Assembly: GCF_001514195.1 (NCBI RefSeq)
Contig: NZ_KQ948740.1
Span: 1 to 64,000 of the forward strand
From: Streptomyces griseorubiginosus
GTDB taxonomy: Bacteria > Actinomycetota > Actinomycetes > Streptomycetales > Streptomycetaceae
DNA length: 64,000 nt
Direction: 5' to 3'
Shown here: positions 47,855 to 55,821 of the stretch, in pieces
How positions within the stretch are numbered: position 1 is the first letter of the stretch
Layout: every line of letters begins with the position of its first letter
The notes under the pieces: generated by a model
What the model was told of the DNA's origin: nothing
Databases searched by the model: none
What the model saw: the letters and a program-made list of their open reading frames with translations, nothing else
Position numbers and translations under genes: made by a program

Positions 47855-48976
47855 CTACGGCACCGGAACCGAGTCCGTCTTCTGCCTGTCCTCGGCGGCC
47901 GCCAGCGCCTTGTTGCGGCGCACGGAGGACCAGAAGGACCAGCCGATCAGGACCACGCCGACGAGGCCGGTGATGATCTCGTTGATCTGGTACTGGATCG
48001 TGACCATGAGGATCACCGCGAGGGCGCCGATCGCGTAGTGGGCGCCGTGCTCCAGGTAGACGTAGTCGTCCAGGGTGCCCTGGCGGACCAGGTAGACGGT
48101 GAGCGACCGGACGTACATCGCGCCGATGCCGAGGCCCAGCGCCATCAGGACGATGTCGTTGGTGATGGCGAACGCGCCGATCACGCCGTCGAAGGAGAAG
48201 GAGGCGTCCAGGACCTCCAGGTAGAGGAACATGAAGAACGCGGCCTGGCCCACGAGTTGGACCGCCGAGCCCGGCCTGCCGGAGCGTTCGGCCGCTTCCT
48301 CGCGTTCCTCCTCCTCTTCCAGCCGGTTCTCGAAGTAGCCGGAGAGCCCGCCGACGACGAGGTAGGTGATCAGGCCCGCGATGCCGGAGATCAGGACTGT
48401 CTGTGCCTTGTCGGCGTGCGCGCCGCCGTGCTGGTGGGCGTGGCCGGCGAAGGTGAAGGCGGTGATCAGGAGGACGATCAGGGCGATGCAGACCGACAGC
48501 ATGTCGACCTTGCCGAGCTTGGCCAGCGGGCGCTCCAGCCAGGCCAGCCATTTGATGTCCCGGTCCTCGAAGATGAAGTCCAGGAAGATCATCAGCAGGA
48601 ACATGCCGCCGAAGGCGGCGATCGACGGGTGCGCGTCGGTGACCAGCTGCTGGTAGCGGTCCTTGTCGGTCAGGGCCAGCTGGACCGCGTCGTACGGGTT
48701 GAGTTTCGCGGTGATCGCGACGATGACGACGGGGAAGACCAGCCGCATGCCGAACACGGCGATCAGGACGCCGACCGTGAGGAAGATCTTCTGCCAGAAG
48801 GCGTTCATCTTCTTCAGGATCCCGGCGTTGACGACCGCGTTGTCGAACGACAGCGAGATCTCCAGTACGGCGAGGATGGCCACGATGCCGAACGCGGCCC
48901 ATCCGTCGTACAGCACTCCCACGGCGAGGCCGAGCGCGGTCACCGCGAACGCCCAGCGGAAGGTCTTCAGAATCAC
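47855..48976 (-). CDS. TerC-like DUF475 membrane protein
   Basis: The roughly 373-residue integral membrane protein has nine or so helices. It carries the paired acidic motifs of TerC/DUF475 proteins: EISLSFDNAVVNAGILKKMN at the N-terminus and DASFSFDGVIGAFAITNDIV near residue 260. A central loop is charged (RLEEEEEREEAAER). TerC-type proteins are linked to tellurite or metal stress and manganese export at the membrane. GTG 48976 has AGGA ten bases upstream; GTG 48982 is close behind. It lies downstream of a lone intergenic gap, with no Ter operon genes around it. Confidence 0.85.
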   Translation of the reverse strand: MILKTFRWAFAVTALGLAVGVLYDGWAAFGIVAILAVLEISLSFDNAVVNAGILKKMNAFWQKIFLTVGVLIAVFGMRLVFPVVIVAITAKLNPYDAVQLALTDKDRYQQLVTDAHPSIAAFGGMFLLMIFLDFIFEDRDIKWLAWLERPLAKLGKVDMLSVCIALIVLLITAFTFAGHAHQHGGAHADKAQTVLISGIAGLITYLVVGGLSGYFENRLEEEEEREEAAERSGRPGSAVQLVGQAAFFMFLYLEVLDASFSFDGVIGAFAITNDIVLMALGLGIGAMYVRSLTVYLVRQGTLDDYVYLEHGAHYAIGALAVILMVTIQYQINEIITGLVGVVLIGWSFWSSVRRNKALAAAEDRQKTDSVPVP

Positions 48977-49088
48977 TGGCACCAAGTCCTGTTGTCGGGC
49001 GGTCGCCGGAGTCGGGCGCGGGGACCCGTGGCGTCACGGGCGTTGTCTATCACGGTGGTCCGTCGCCGCGGGGTCGTGGGGGTCGGGT

Positions 49089-50807
49089 TCACGTGTCGGC
49101 GGGCGCCCGCACCGCGAGAAGGGCGACGTCGTCGTCGTTGCGGTCGTGCCGGACGCGGCGCAGCACCTGGTCGGTGAGGGAGGCCAGGGGACGGTGGGCG
49201 AGCGAGGCCGCGTGTCTGCTCAGGCGGTGCAGGCCCTCGTCGAGGGTGTGCCCCGGTGCCTCGATCAGTCCGTCGGTGTAGAGCAGCAGGGTGGATCCGG
49301 GCGGCAGTACGGCGCTCGCGTCGGTGCGGGGGGTGCGGACCCCGGTGCCCAGGAGGATGCCGTGGCCGTCGGTGAGAAAGCGGGCCAGGCCGTCGTGGCT
49401 GATCAGCAGGGGCGGGGGGTGACCGGCGTTGGTCCAGCTCAGCTCCCAGTGGCCGTCGTCCCGCTCCTCGATCCGGGCGAAGATCATGGTGGCCATGCTG
49501 ACGTCGGTGATGTGCATGATCGCCTCGTCGAGCCGGTCCACGATCCGGCTCGGCGGTTCCTTGTGGGCCCAGGCGTAGGCGCGCAGCATGTTGCGCAGCT
49601 GGGCCATGCCGGCCGCCGCCTCCAGGTCGTGGCCGACGACGTCCCCGACGGCGAGCGCGGTGGCCCCGTCGGACAGGGAGAACGCGTCGTACCAGTCGCC
49701 GCCGACCTGGGAGGCGTCGGGGGCGGGCAGATAGCGAGCCGTCATCTGGAGGCCGGGCACCTGCGGCAGCTGGGGAAGCAGGTGGTTCTGCATGGTCTCG
49801 GCGACCTTGCGCTGGCGCTGGTAGAGGCGCGCGTTGTCCAGGGCCAGTCCGGCCCGGCGGGCGATGTCCTCGATCAGGGGCAGATCGGCGGTGCTGAAGT
49901 CGACCGGGTCCTTGGCGCGGCCCAGGGTCAGTGCTCCGAGGACCGCACGGGTGCTGCGGATGGGGGCGATGACGGCCGAGCGGATACCGGTCGCCTCGAA
50001 CAGGCGGCGCTGCTCGACGGCGATGCCGGAGTCCGGTGCCCGCTGGTAGGTGCGCGGTCCGGCGAGCGCGGAGGCCACCCCGCGCAGCGCCCGGGACAGC
50101 GGCATCGGGGATTGGGCGGGGACGGGCGGCATCGGCCCCTGGAGGTCCTCGTGACGCACCAGGCCCTCGCCCTCCGCGTGGACGACGGCGGTACGCCACA
50201 CCTCGTCCCGCTCGGTGATGAGGTCGACGACGACCCAGTCCGCCAGCCGGGGCACCACCAGCTCCGTGAGCCGCCGCAGTGTCTCCTCGACGTCGAGCGT
50301 GGAGGTCAGCCGGGCGGTGGTCTCGGCCAGCAGGGCGAGCCTTTGCAGCTCCGGCATCGGTCCGGCCGCCGTGCCCGGGCCCTGGCTCCGGGCGGGCTCC
50401 GGCGCCTGCCGGGCGTGCAGGAGCACCAGCGTGCCGGCTTCCCCGTCCCCGGCGTCGTACGGGGTGATCACCCAGGAGACCGGCAGCAGTGTGCCGTCGC
50501 CGCACTCGAACCAGTCCTCGTCGGCCTGTGCGGTGCGCCGGTCGTGGAAGGCCTGGCGCATGCGGCACTGGCTCCTCGGCAGGGGGTGCCCGTGGGCGTC
50601 CCGGTGCAGCAGGTCGTGCGCGTCACGGCCGAGGAGACGCTCGGCGGGCCGGACCAGCAGCTGCTGGGCACGGGCGTTCACGGCGATGACGTGGCCCTCC
50701 TCGTCCACCACGTACGCCGCGGTCCCGATGGCTTCCAGCGCACCGGTCAGCGCGGCGGCGGGGGCCGCCGGCTCTCCGCGGGGCTCCGTGTCCTCCGGCC
50801 CTGGCAT
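49089..50807 (-). CDS. PAS-GAF-SpoIIE protein phosphatase
   Basis: The 572-residue protein has a PAS domain (residues about 20-130: AYVVDEEGHVIAVNARAQQL), a GAF domain (about 155-320) and a C-terminal SpoIIE phosphatase. The phosphatase has metal residues in GGDWYDAF, GDVVGHDLEAA, YTDGLIEAPGH and NDDDVALLAV. It likely dephosphorylates a STAS antagonist in a stress-sensing switch. ATG 50807 follows AGAGG. No kinase or STAS gene adjoins it, unlike the other two phosphatases. A redox or ligand input through GAF and PAS is likely but unknown. Confidence 0.88.
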   Translation of the reverse strand: MPGPEDTEPRGEPAAPAAALTGALEAIGTAAYVVDEEGHVIAVNARAQQLLVRPAERLLGRDAHDLLHRDAHGHPLPRSQCRMRQAFHDRRTAQADEDWFECGDGTLLPVSWVITPYDAGDGEAGTLVLLHARQAPEPARSQGPGTAAGPMPELQRLALLAETTARLTSTLDVEETLRRLTELVVPRLADWVVVDLITERDEVWRTAVVHAEGEGLVRHEDLQGPMPPVPAQSPMPLSRALRGVASALAGPRTYQRAPDSGIAVEQRRLFEATGIRSAVIAPIRSTRAVLGALTLGRAKDPVDFSTADLPLIEDIARRAGLALDNARLYQRQRKVAETMQNHLLPQLPQVPGLQMTARYLPAPDASQVGGDWYDAFSLSDGATALAVGDVVGHDLEAAAGMAQLRNMLRAYAWAHKEPPSRIVDRLDEAIMHITDVSMATMIFARIEERDDGHWELSWTNAGHPPPLLISHDGLARFLTDGHGILLGTGVRTPRTDASAVLPPGSTLLLYTDGLIEAPGHTLDEGLHRLSRHAASLAHRPLASLTDQVLRRVRHDRNDDDVALLAVRAPADT

Positions 50808-51269
50808 GTCGTCCTCTCCTCGCTGGTCGGCCCCGTGCGACGGCGTACGACCCTCGACGGTTCCGTCCCTCCCGGGTCCCCCGCCTCGCTGGATCCAGCC
50901 TCGGTGAATCCCCGCGTCGGTGAATCCAGCCTCACCCCGTGCGGTGTGGGTGCAACCGGGTTCCCCCGGGTCGCCCGGCGAAAGCCAGCCGTGGCAGACC
51001 GAGGGCTGCTGTCCGTCGTCGGGGGGCCGGTGGGATGGCGCCGCGAACCGGCGCTCCTGGTGGTGGCGGTGGGATGGCGCTGCCAACCCGGCGCTACGCG
51101 TGGTGGCGGTGGTACGCGGGGCGTGGCGGGCGCCTCTCGACGCGCCCCCCGGCGCTTCGATGCGCTGGGGGTGGATGGCCGAATTCCCTCTGCGTGCAGG
51201 GGACTTGGCCGTGCGCTGGGTATCGGTGGAGAGAGGGGCGCGAACCGACGTCAGAGGGGGGCCGGGGCT
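50808..51269. other. Intergenic gap (462 bp), repeat-bearing
   Basis: There is no convincing gene between the phosphatase start and the plus-strand membrane protein. The open frames here are short or GC-driven. The notable content is a pair of 39-bp repeats at 51029-51107 and a short GAATCC-rich stretch around 50885-50935 (TCGGTGAATCC repeated). It should contain divergent promoters, but I cannot place them with confidence. Confidence 0.4.
51029..51107 (+). repeat. Two 39-bp tandem repeats
   Basis: Units starting at 51029 and 51068 both begin GGTGGGATGGCGC, share CGGCGCT in the middle and end TGGTGGC. They differ by a few substitutions and a one-base indel. Confidence 0.7.
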
Positions 51270-51944
51270 GTGGCACGTCTGTCGTGGACGTCCGGCCCGG
51301 TCCCGTCCCGTCGGCTGCGGAAACGGCATCTGGTGCGCCGACTGCGCGCCGAGGGCCGCTACGGGCCCAGGTTCCGTGATGTGCTGCCCGCCTTCGCCGG
51401 TGTGGTGGCGGTCGTGTGCGCGGTGGTCGCCGCGCTCACCGTCGGCTATCACGCCGTCGGGCCCGCCGTGCCCGTCGCGGGGGTGGCGTTCCTGGCCCTG
51501 GCCGTCGTGGCCGGGGTCCGGCGCGGGCGGCCCGGTGCCCGCCGCCGCCTCGGCTACTACACCGCGGACGAACTGTTCGCCCTCGACACCGAGGGGCTCG
51601 CACTGGCGGTGGCGCGGATGTTGCGCCGGGACGGGTGGCGGGTGCGGCTGCTGCCCGCGCCGGACCGGCCGCGCCTGTGTGCCAGGGACGCGGCCGGTCG
51701 GCGGATCGACGTGGCCTTCCGGCCGGTGGCCGAACCGCTCCCGGACGAGGACCTGCCGCATCCCCACCCGCACCGCGGGGAGCGGGACTCGGCGCTGCGT
51801 CTGGTCGTGCATCGCGGTGTCTTCAGTGCCCGCGACGTCCGGTGGGCCCAGCGGGAGGAGACGATCCGGCTGCTCGACGGTCCCGCTCTCCGGAGCTGGG
51901 CGGCCGGTACCCGCCTCAACGACCTTCTGTCACAAGGGAACTGA
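51270..51944 (+). CDS. Membrane protein with restriction-endonuclease-like C-terminal domain
   Basis: The product is 224 residues from GTG 51270. It has an arginine-rich N-terminus, two membrane helices (VVAVVCAVVAALTVGYHAVG and VAGVAFLALAVVAGVRR) and a C-terminal alpha/beta region (ADELFALDTEGLALAVARML, then RRDGWRVRLLPAPDR and RIDVAF). That region resembles the Mrr/PD-(D/E)xK-like domain of membrane-linked proteins, but a full catalytic motif is not clear: RIDVAF supplies an Asp where D/E-x-K is expected. Function unknown. It converges with the alanine-lysine-rich gene. Confidence 0.5.
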   Translation: MARLSWTSGPVPSRRLRKRHLVRRLRAEGRYGPRFRDVLPAFAGVVAVVCAVVAALTVGYHAVGPAVPVAGVAFLALAVVAGVRRGRPGARRRLGYYTADELFALDTEGLALAVARMLRRDGWRVRLLPAPDRPRLCARDAAGRRIDVAFRPVAEPLPDEDLPHPHPHRGERDSALRLVVHRGVFSARDVRWAQREETIRLLDGPALRSWAAGTRLNDLLSQGN

Positions 51945-51994
51945 CAGAGCACCAGGCCCGTCCGGGAGAATCGCTCAGGTCCTGGAGGAGGCGC

Positions 51995-52441
51995 TCAGAT
52001 CCGGCCGCCGGTCATCCGGGTGATCGGCCCGAGGGTGTGACGCCCGGCGCGGCGGCCCGCCGCGTACGACGTCACGCTGAGCACCGTGAGGCCCGCGCCG
52101 ACGCCCGCGGCGATGAGCTTGCGCTGGGCGACCACCGTCCAGGCGGTCTTGGCGACGGCGGCGGCCTGCCCCGAGGCGGCGACGACGGTCTGCCGGCCGA
52201 CCTCGACACCCTTGGCCGCGGTCTGGGCGGCCCCGCTGACCGCCTTGGCGGAACGCTCGGTCACGTCCTTGGTCGCGTTCTTGGCGGCTGACGCGGTGTC
52301 ATCCGTCTTGGCGGCGGCCTTGGACGCGGCCTTGGACGCGGGAGCCGTCGCCTTCGCCGTGGTGCGCCGGGCCTTGGAAGCGGCCGTCCGAGCCGGCGCG
52401 GAATCTTGGTTCGTCTGCTCGTTCGATTCACTCATGGACAT
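51995..52441 (-). CDS. Alanine/lysine-rich histone H1-like protein with C-terminal membrane helix
   Basis: The 148-residue protein is rich in A, K, T and S (KARRTTAKATAPASKAASKA, then AAKTDDTASAAKNATKDVTE). A hydrophobic C-terminal segment (KLIAAGVGAGLTVLSVTSYA) ends in AGRRAGRHTLGPITRM. The lysine/alanine repeat resembles the basic tails of bacterial histone H1-like proteins, while the terminal helix suggests a membrane or nucleoid anchor. The low-complexity part limits confidence. ATG 52441 or 52435 could be the start. Confidence 0.55.
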   Translation of the reverse strand: MSMSESNEQTNQDSAPARTAASKARRTTAKATAPASKAASKAAAKTDDTASAAKNATKDVTERSAKAVSGAAQTAAKGVEVGRQTVVAASGQAAAVAKTAWTVVAQRKLIAAGVGAGLTVLSVTSYAAGRRAGRHTLGPITRMTGGRI

Positions 52442-52553
52442 CGCGTTACCGCTCGTTCCGACGCCAAACACACTCCGCCCTGAGCGATTTCACGACAAGC
52501 GTTCGCGTGTACGGCCCGACGCTGGGCGATCCCCTCGCCGGGCCGCTCTCACG

Positions 52554-53387
52554 TCAGCCGATGTGGTAACTGTCGCCGTAGACCTTCCAGTCGAGCGGCG
52601 GGTTCAGGTCGAGGTTGCCCTGGCGCAGGAAGACGCGTTGTGCGGTGTCCACCCGGCTGGTGTCGCTGTGGGCCTCCTCCTGCTTCATCGCCCACACGCG
52701 CGCGTCGAGGAAGGCGTTGAGGTACGTGGTCTCGTTGCCGCCCTGCGCCGGCGGCTTGGCCGTGCGCAGGGCGCGTCGGCGGATGCTGCTGAAGCTGGTC
52801 GCGTCGCCGCCGTCGCCGTGCATGACGATGGCGTCGTAGTAGGCGAACTGGCCGAGCGCGCGCAGCCCGTCCGCCTTGCCCTGGCGGACGGCGGGGTTGA
52901 AGTAGACGCGGTCGCGTTCGTCGTTCTGGGCCTGCTGGAACGCGGAGTCCTGGGCGGCCTTGCGCCAGTCGGCGGGGAAGTTCGGGTCCAGGCCGGAGTG
53001 GGAGTCGGTGCCGTTGACGCGCCGCAGGGCCGGCAGGTACCTGGCGAGGACGTTGCCGGGCTTGCGGTCGGTGTAGAGCTGGACGAGGTCGAGCATGTCC
53101 CCGGTGCCGGAGCAGAAGCCGATGATGCCGGCGGTGTAGCCGCGGCCGTCGCGTATGTCCTCGATGTACTTGTACTGGGCCTTCCAGTCGAGCGAGGAGT
53201 TCTCCGCGCTCGACACCAGCTTCATGGCGATCTCCTTCTTCGCGGGGTCGTCGAGACCCGGCACGGCCGCGGGCGCCGCCGTGGCGATCGCGGGGCTGAG
53301 GATGCCGGCGCAGGTCACCGCGCCCATGAGGGCGAGGACGGCACGGCGGGAGGTGTGGGCGGTCGGCTGCACTGCGTCAGGTTCCAC
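52554..53387 (-). CDS. csnA: Secreted GH46 chitosanase
   Basis: The protein is 277 residues. A signal region with SRRAVLALMGAVTCAG (twin arginine) ends near ATAAPAAVPG. The GH46 catalytic pair is Glu 62 (SSAENSSLDW) and Asp 80 (IEDIRDGRGYT), and the sequence keeps the core GIIGFCSGTGDML and NPPLDWKVYGDSYHIG. It cuts chitosan to oligosaccharides outside the cell. S. coelicolor CsnA is a known Tat substrate. GTG 53387 is chosen because GGAG sits five bases upstream and the preceding sequence is not conserved. A DNA palindrome upstream suggests repressor control. Confidence 0.92.
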   Translation of the reverse strand: MEPDAVQPTAHTSRRAVLALMGAVTCAGILSPAIATAAPAAVPGLDDPAKKEIAMKLVSSAENSSLDWKAQYKYIEDIRDGRGYTAGIIGFCSGTGDMLDLVQLYTDRKPGNVLARYLPALRRVNGTDSHSGLDPNFPADWRKAAQDSAFQQAQNDERDRVYFNPAVRQGKADGLRALGQFAYYDAIVMHGDGGDATSFSSIRRRALRTAKPPAQGGNETTYLNAFLDARVWAMKQEEAHSDTSRVDTAQRVFLRQGNLDLNPPLDWKVYGDSYHIG

Positions 53388-53726
53388 GGGGGCTCCAAGT
53401 GGAGGTGGGGGGTGGCGAGTTGGCCCGAACTTGGTCCGGACCTGATTGTTAGTAATGTTTCCTACCAGTGCGCGACGCGACCAGTAACCCACTGCACCGA
53501 AAGTTTGGAGAATCGAACGAACTACGGGCGGGGGAACCTCAGTTCGACAGCATTAGTTCCGCGGGACGCTCTTGAACGAAGTCGACGGCGTCACCGACCA
53601 GGCGTCCCCAGAGAGTGGCCACGAAGGCGTACTCGCCGCTGAGCCGGGCGCTCCTCAGCGCACCGGCACGCGCCGCGCCGGCCGGCGACGACTGACGGCC
53701 GGCCGGCCGGGTTTCCGTTTCGCGGG
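53388..53726. other. Intergenic region upstream of the chitosanase (339 bp)
   Basis: There is no supported gene. It holds a locally AT-richer block, two operator-like motifs (53448-53465 and 53497-53508) and the chitosanase promoter. The open frame from 53572 on the plus strand has no recognisable product and overlaps the next gene's 3' end. The part from 53510 to 53726 shows nothing further. Confidence 0.5.
53448..53508. promoter_or_regulatory. Operator-like motifs upstream of the chitosanase
   Basis: Two candidates stand out: GTTAGTAATGTTTCCTAC (53448-53465), close to the Streptomyces pattern GTTAGGAAA-TTTCCTAAC, and CCGAAAGTTTGG (53497-53508), an imperfect GAAA/TTT palindrome. GH46 genes in Streptomyces are known to be repressed through such palindromes by CsnR; matching is approximate here. 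Confidence 0.4.
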
Positions 53727-54173
53727 TCAGAAGTGGCGGGGCAGGCGGACGACCTGGACGAAGAAGTCGTCGATCTGGCGGACCGCGGCGATGAACTGGT
53801 CCAGGTCGACCGGCTTGGTGACGTAGGCGTTGGCGTGGAGGCGGTAGCTGCGCAGGATGTCCTCCTCGGCCGCCGAGGTGGTCAGGACGACGACCGGGAT
53901 GTGGGACAGCTCCGGGTCGGACTTGATCTTCTCCAGGACCTGACGGCCGTCGTACTTGGGCAGGTTCAGGTCGAGCAGGATCAGGTCGGGCTGCGGCGCC
54001 TCGGTGTGCTCGCCGCGCCGGTAGAGGAAGTCGAGCGCCTCCTCGCCGTCCCGCACCACATGGAGCGTGTTGCCGATCTTGTTGTCCTCGAACGCCTCAC
54101 GGGTCATCAGCTCGTCGCCGGGATCGTCCTCGACGAGGAGCACGTCTATCGGCCTGGCGGCAGGGGTGGTCAT
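53727..54173 (-). CDS. Single-domain response regulator
   Basis: The 148-residue receiver of the phytochrome-associated (Rcp1-like) type has the acidic pocket LLVEDDPGDELM, phospho-Asp 68 in LILLDLNLPKYDG, the switch Thr in VVLTTSAAEE and Lys in VTKPVDLDQF. There is no output domain, so it relays phosphate or binds a partner such as the phosphatase. ATG 54173 overlaps the kinase stop as ATGA, so the two are made together. This layout matches small receivers paired with the bacteriophytochrome-like histidine kinase branch. Confidence 0.92.
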   Translation of the reverse strand: MTTPAARPIDVLLVEDDPGDELMTREAFEDNKIGNTLHVVRDGEEALDFLYRRGEHTEAPQPDLILLDLNLPKYDGRQVLEKIKSDPELSHIPVVVLTTSAAEEDILRSYRLHANAYVTKPVDLDQFIAAVRQIDDFFVQVVRLPRHF

Positions 54174-55810
54174 GTCAGAGCCTTTTCCTCGGTGCCGATC
54201 CCGGACGCCTCCGGGGTCTCGACGAAGGACGGGAGGGTGAAGCAGAAGCGCGTGCCGTCCGTGTGAGCGGTGTCGATCCAGATCCTGCCACCGTGCTGTT
54301 CCACGATCTTCTTGCACAGGGCCAGCCCGATGCCGGTACCGCCGTAGGCGTCCCGGCCGTGCAGCCGTTGGAAGATGATGAAGACCTTCTCCGTGAACTG
54401 CTCGGGGATGCCGATGCCGTTGTCCGTGACGGTCATGAGCAGGCTGTCCGGCTCGTCCGGGTCCGTGTCGCAGGTGATGGACACGTGCGGGGCGAGCTCC
54501 GGCCGGCGGAACTTGAGGGCGTTGCCGATCAGGTTCTGCCACAGCATGGCCAGCAGGGTCGGGTCCCCGACGATCTCGGGCAGCCGCTCGGGCCGGTCCA
54601 CGCGGGCGCCGGACTCCTCCACGGCGGCCCCCAGGTTGGCCAGCGCCTTGTCCAGCGCCTGGTCGAGCCCGACGGGCACCCGGGCGTCGTTGACGCGTCC
54701 GACCCGGGAGAAGGTCAGCAGGTCGTTGATGAGCACCTGCATGCGCCGGGCCCCGTCGACGGCGAAGTCGATGTACTGCCGGCCCCGGTCGTCCAGCGCG
54801 TCGCCGTAGCGCTTCTCCAGCAGCTGGCAGAAGGAGGCGATCTTGCGCAGCGGTTCCTGGAGGTCGTGGGAGGCGACGTAGGCGAACTGCTCCAGCTCGG
54901 CGTTGGAGCGGCGCAGTTCCACGGCCTGTGCGTCCAGGTCGGCGGTCTGCTGGGTCAGCGCCTCCTGGTGTTCGCGGGATGCCTCCAGCTCGGCCACGAT
55001 GTGCCAGCGCATGCCCTCGACGGCGTTGGCCACCGCGATCAGGTCGGCCGGGCCGCCGACGGAGATGACGTGGCCGAAGTCGCCGCCCGACACCCGCCTC
55101 GACGCGCTGCTCAGCGCCTCCAGGGGGCGGGTCACCAGGAGCCGGACCAGGACGGCGCAGGCCAGGCCGGCCAGCAGGAAGGCCGCCACCATGCCGCCGA
55201 GGACCCAGTCGCGGACCTTGCGTTCATGGACCAGACGGGCGCGCCCGTCCTCGACCGCCTTCGTCAGGTCGGCGTCCTGGCGGTCCCACAGGGCACGCAG
55301 ACGGTCGAACTCCTTGCCGCCCCGGTCGGCCTTCGCCCGGTCCGGCGGCCGGGGGCTGCCCGGGGTGAGCGAGGCCGCGACGGGTTCGGCGTAGACACGG
55401 CGCCACTCGGCCGCCTGGTCCTCGATCGCCCTGAGGTCGGCCAGCAGTTCCGGGCGGTCGCCGATGAACCCCCGCAGTCGCGCGGCCGAGTCGGCCTCGT
55501 CCCGCTTGCCCTGCGTGTACGGGTCCAGGAACTGCCGGTCGGCGGTGATCGCGTATCCGCGAATGCCCGTCTCCTGGTTCACCTGCGCCGCCTGGAGCCG
55601 GTACGCCTCGGTCTGGGCCGGCTGGATGCGCCGCAGCAGTTGGTCGCTCACCTCCGCCGTCCGGCTCAGCAGATGGGCGCCGACGAAGCTGCCGACCACC
55701 ACCAGCAGCGTCATGAGGGCCAGCAGCAGGTAGAACCAGCCCTGCACCGTCAGTCGGCGTCCCATCCGTGCCACGCCCGTCACTCGTCCCACTCTGTGCT
55801 CCGCCACCAC
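54170..55810 (-). CDS. CHASE3-like membrane histidine kinase
   Basis: The protein is about 546 residues with two membrane helices (GWFYLLLALMTLLVVVGSFV and GGMVAAFLLAGLACAVLVRL) around an extracellular helical domain of the CHASE3 type (residues about 48-205). HAMP follows, then a HisKA of the light-sensor-like form with H in YVASHDLQEPLRKIASFCQL, and HATPase_c (WQNLIGNALKFRR, DNGIGIPEQFTEKVF, YGGTGIGLALCKKI). The start lies near 55810, where several GTGs cluster; GTG 55810 is taken because the upstream gene stops 12 bp away. It likely phosphorylates the receiver encoded downstream and possibly the receiver of the phosphatase. Confidence 0.9.
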   Translation of the reverse strand: MVAEHRVGRVTGVARMGRRLTVQGWFYLLLALMTLLVVVGSFVGAHLLSRTAEVSDQLLRRIQPAQTEAYRLQAAQVNQETGIRGYAITADRQFLDPYTQGKRDEADSAARLRGFIGDRPELLADLRAIEDQAAEWRRVYAEPVAASLTPGSPRPPDRAKADRGGKEFDRLRALWDRQDADLTKAVEDGRARLVHERKVRDWVLGGMVAAFLLAGLACAVLVRLLVTRPLEALSSASRRVSGGDFGHVISVGGPADLIAVANAVEGMRWHIVAELEASREHQEALTQQTADLDAQAVELRRSNAELEQFAYVASHDLQEPLRKIASFCQLLEKRYGDALDDRGRQYIDFAVDGARRMQVLINDLLTFSRVGRVNDARVPVGLDQALDKALANLGAAVEESGARVDRPERLPEIVGDPTLLAMLWQNLIGNALKFRRPELAPHVSITCDTDPDEPDSLLMTVTDNGIGIPEQFTEKVFIIFQRLHGRDAYGGTGIGLALCKKIVEQHGGRIWIDTAHTDGTRFCFTLPSFVETPEASGIGTEEKALT

Positions 55811-55821
55811 GTCCCGCTCAC

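Noticed and set aside
48663..51260. Long plus-strand open frame opposite DUF475 and the SpoIIE phosphatase
   Set aside because: Only its last 224 codons (from 51270) look like a protein. The rest is antisense to two clear genes and is low-complexity.
53572..53826. Small plus-strand open frame beside the response regulator
   Set aside because: It is proline/arginine-rich, overlaps the 3' end of the response regulator and has no ribosome site or similarity I recognise.
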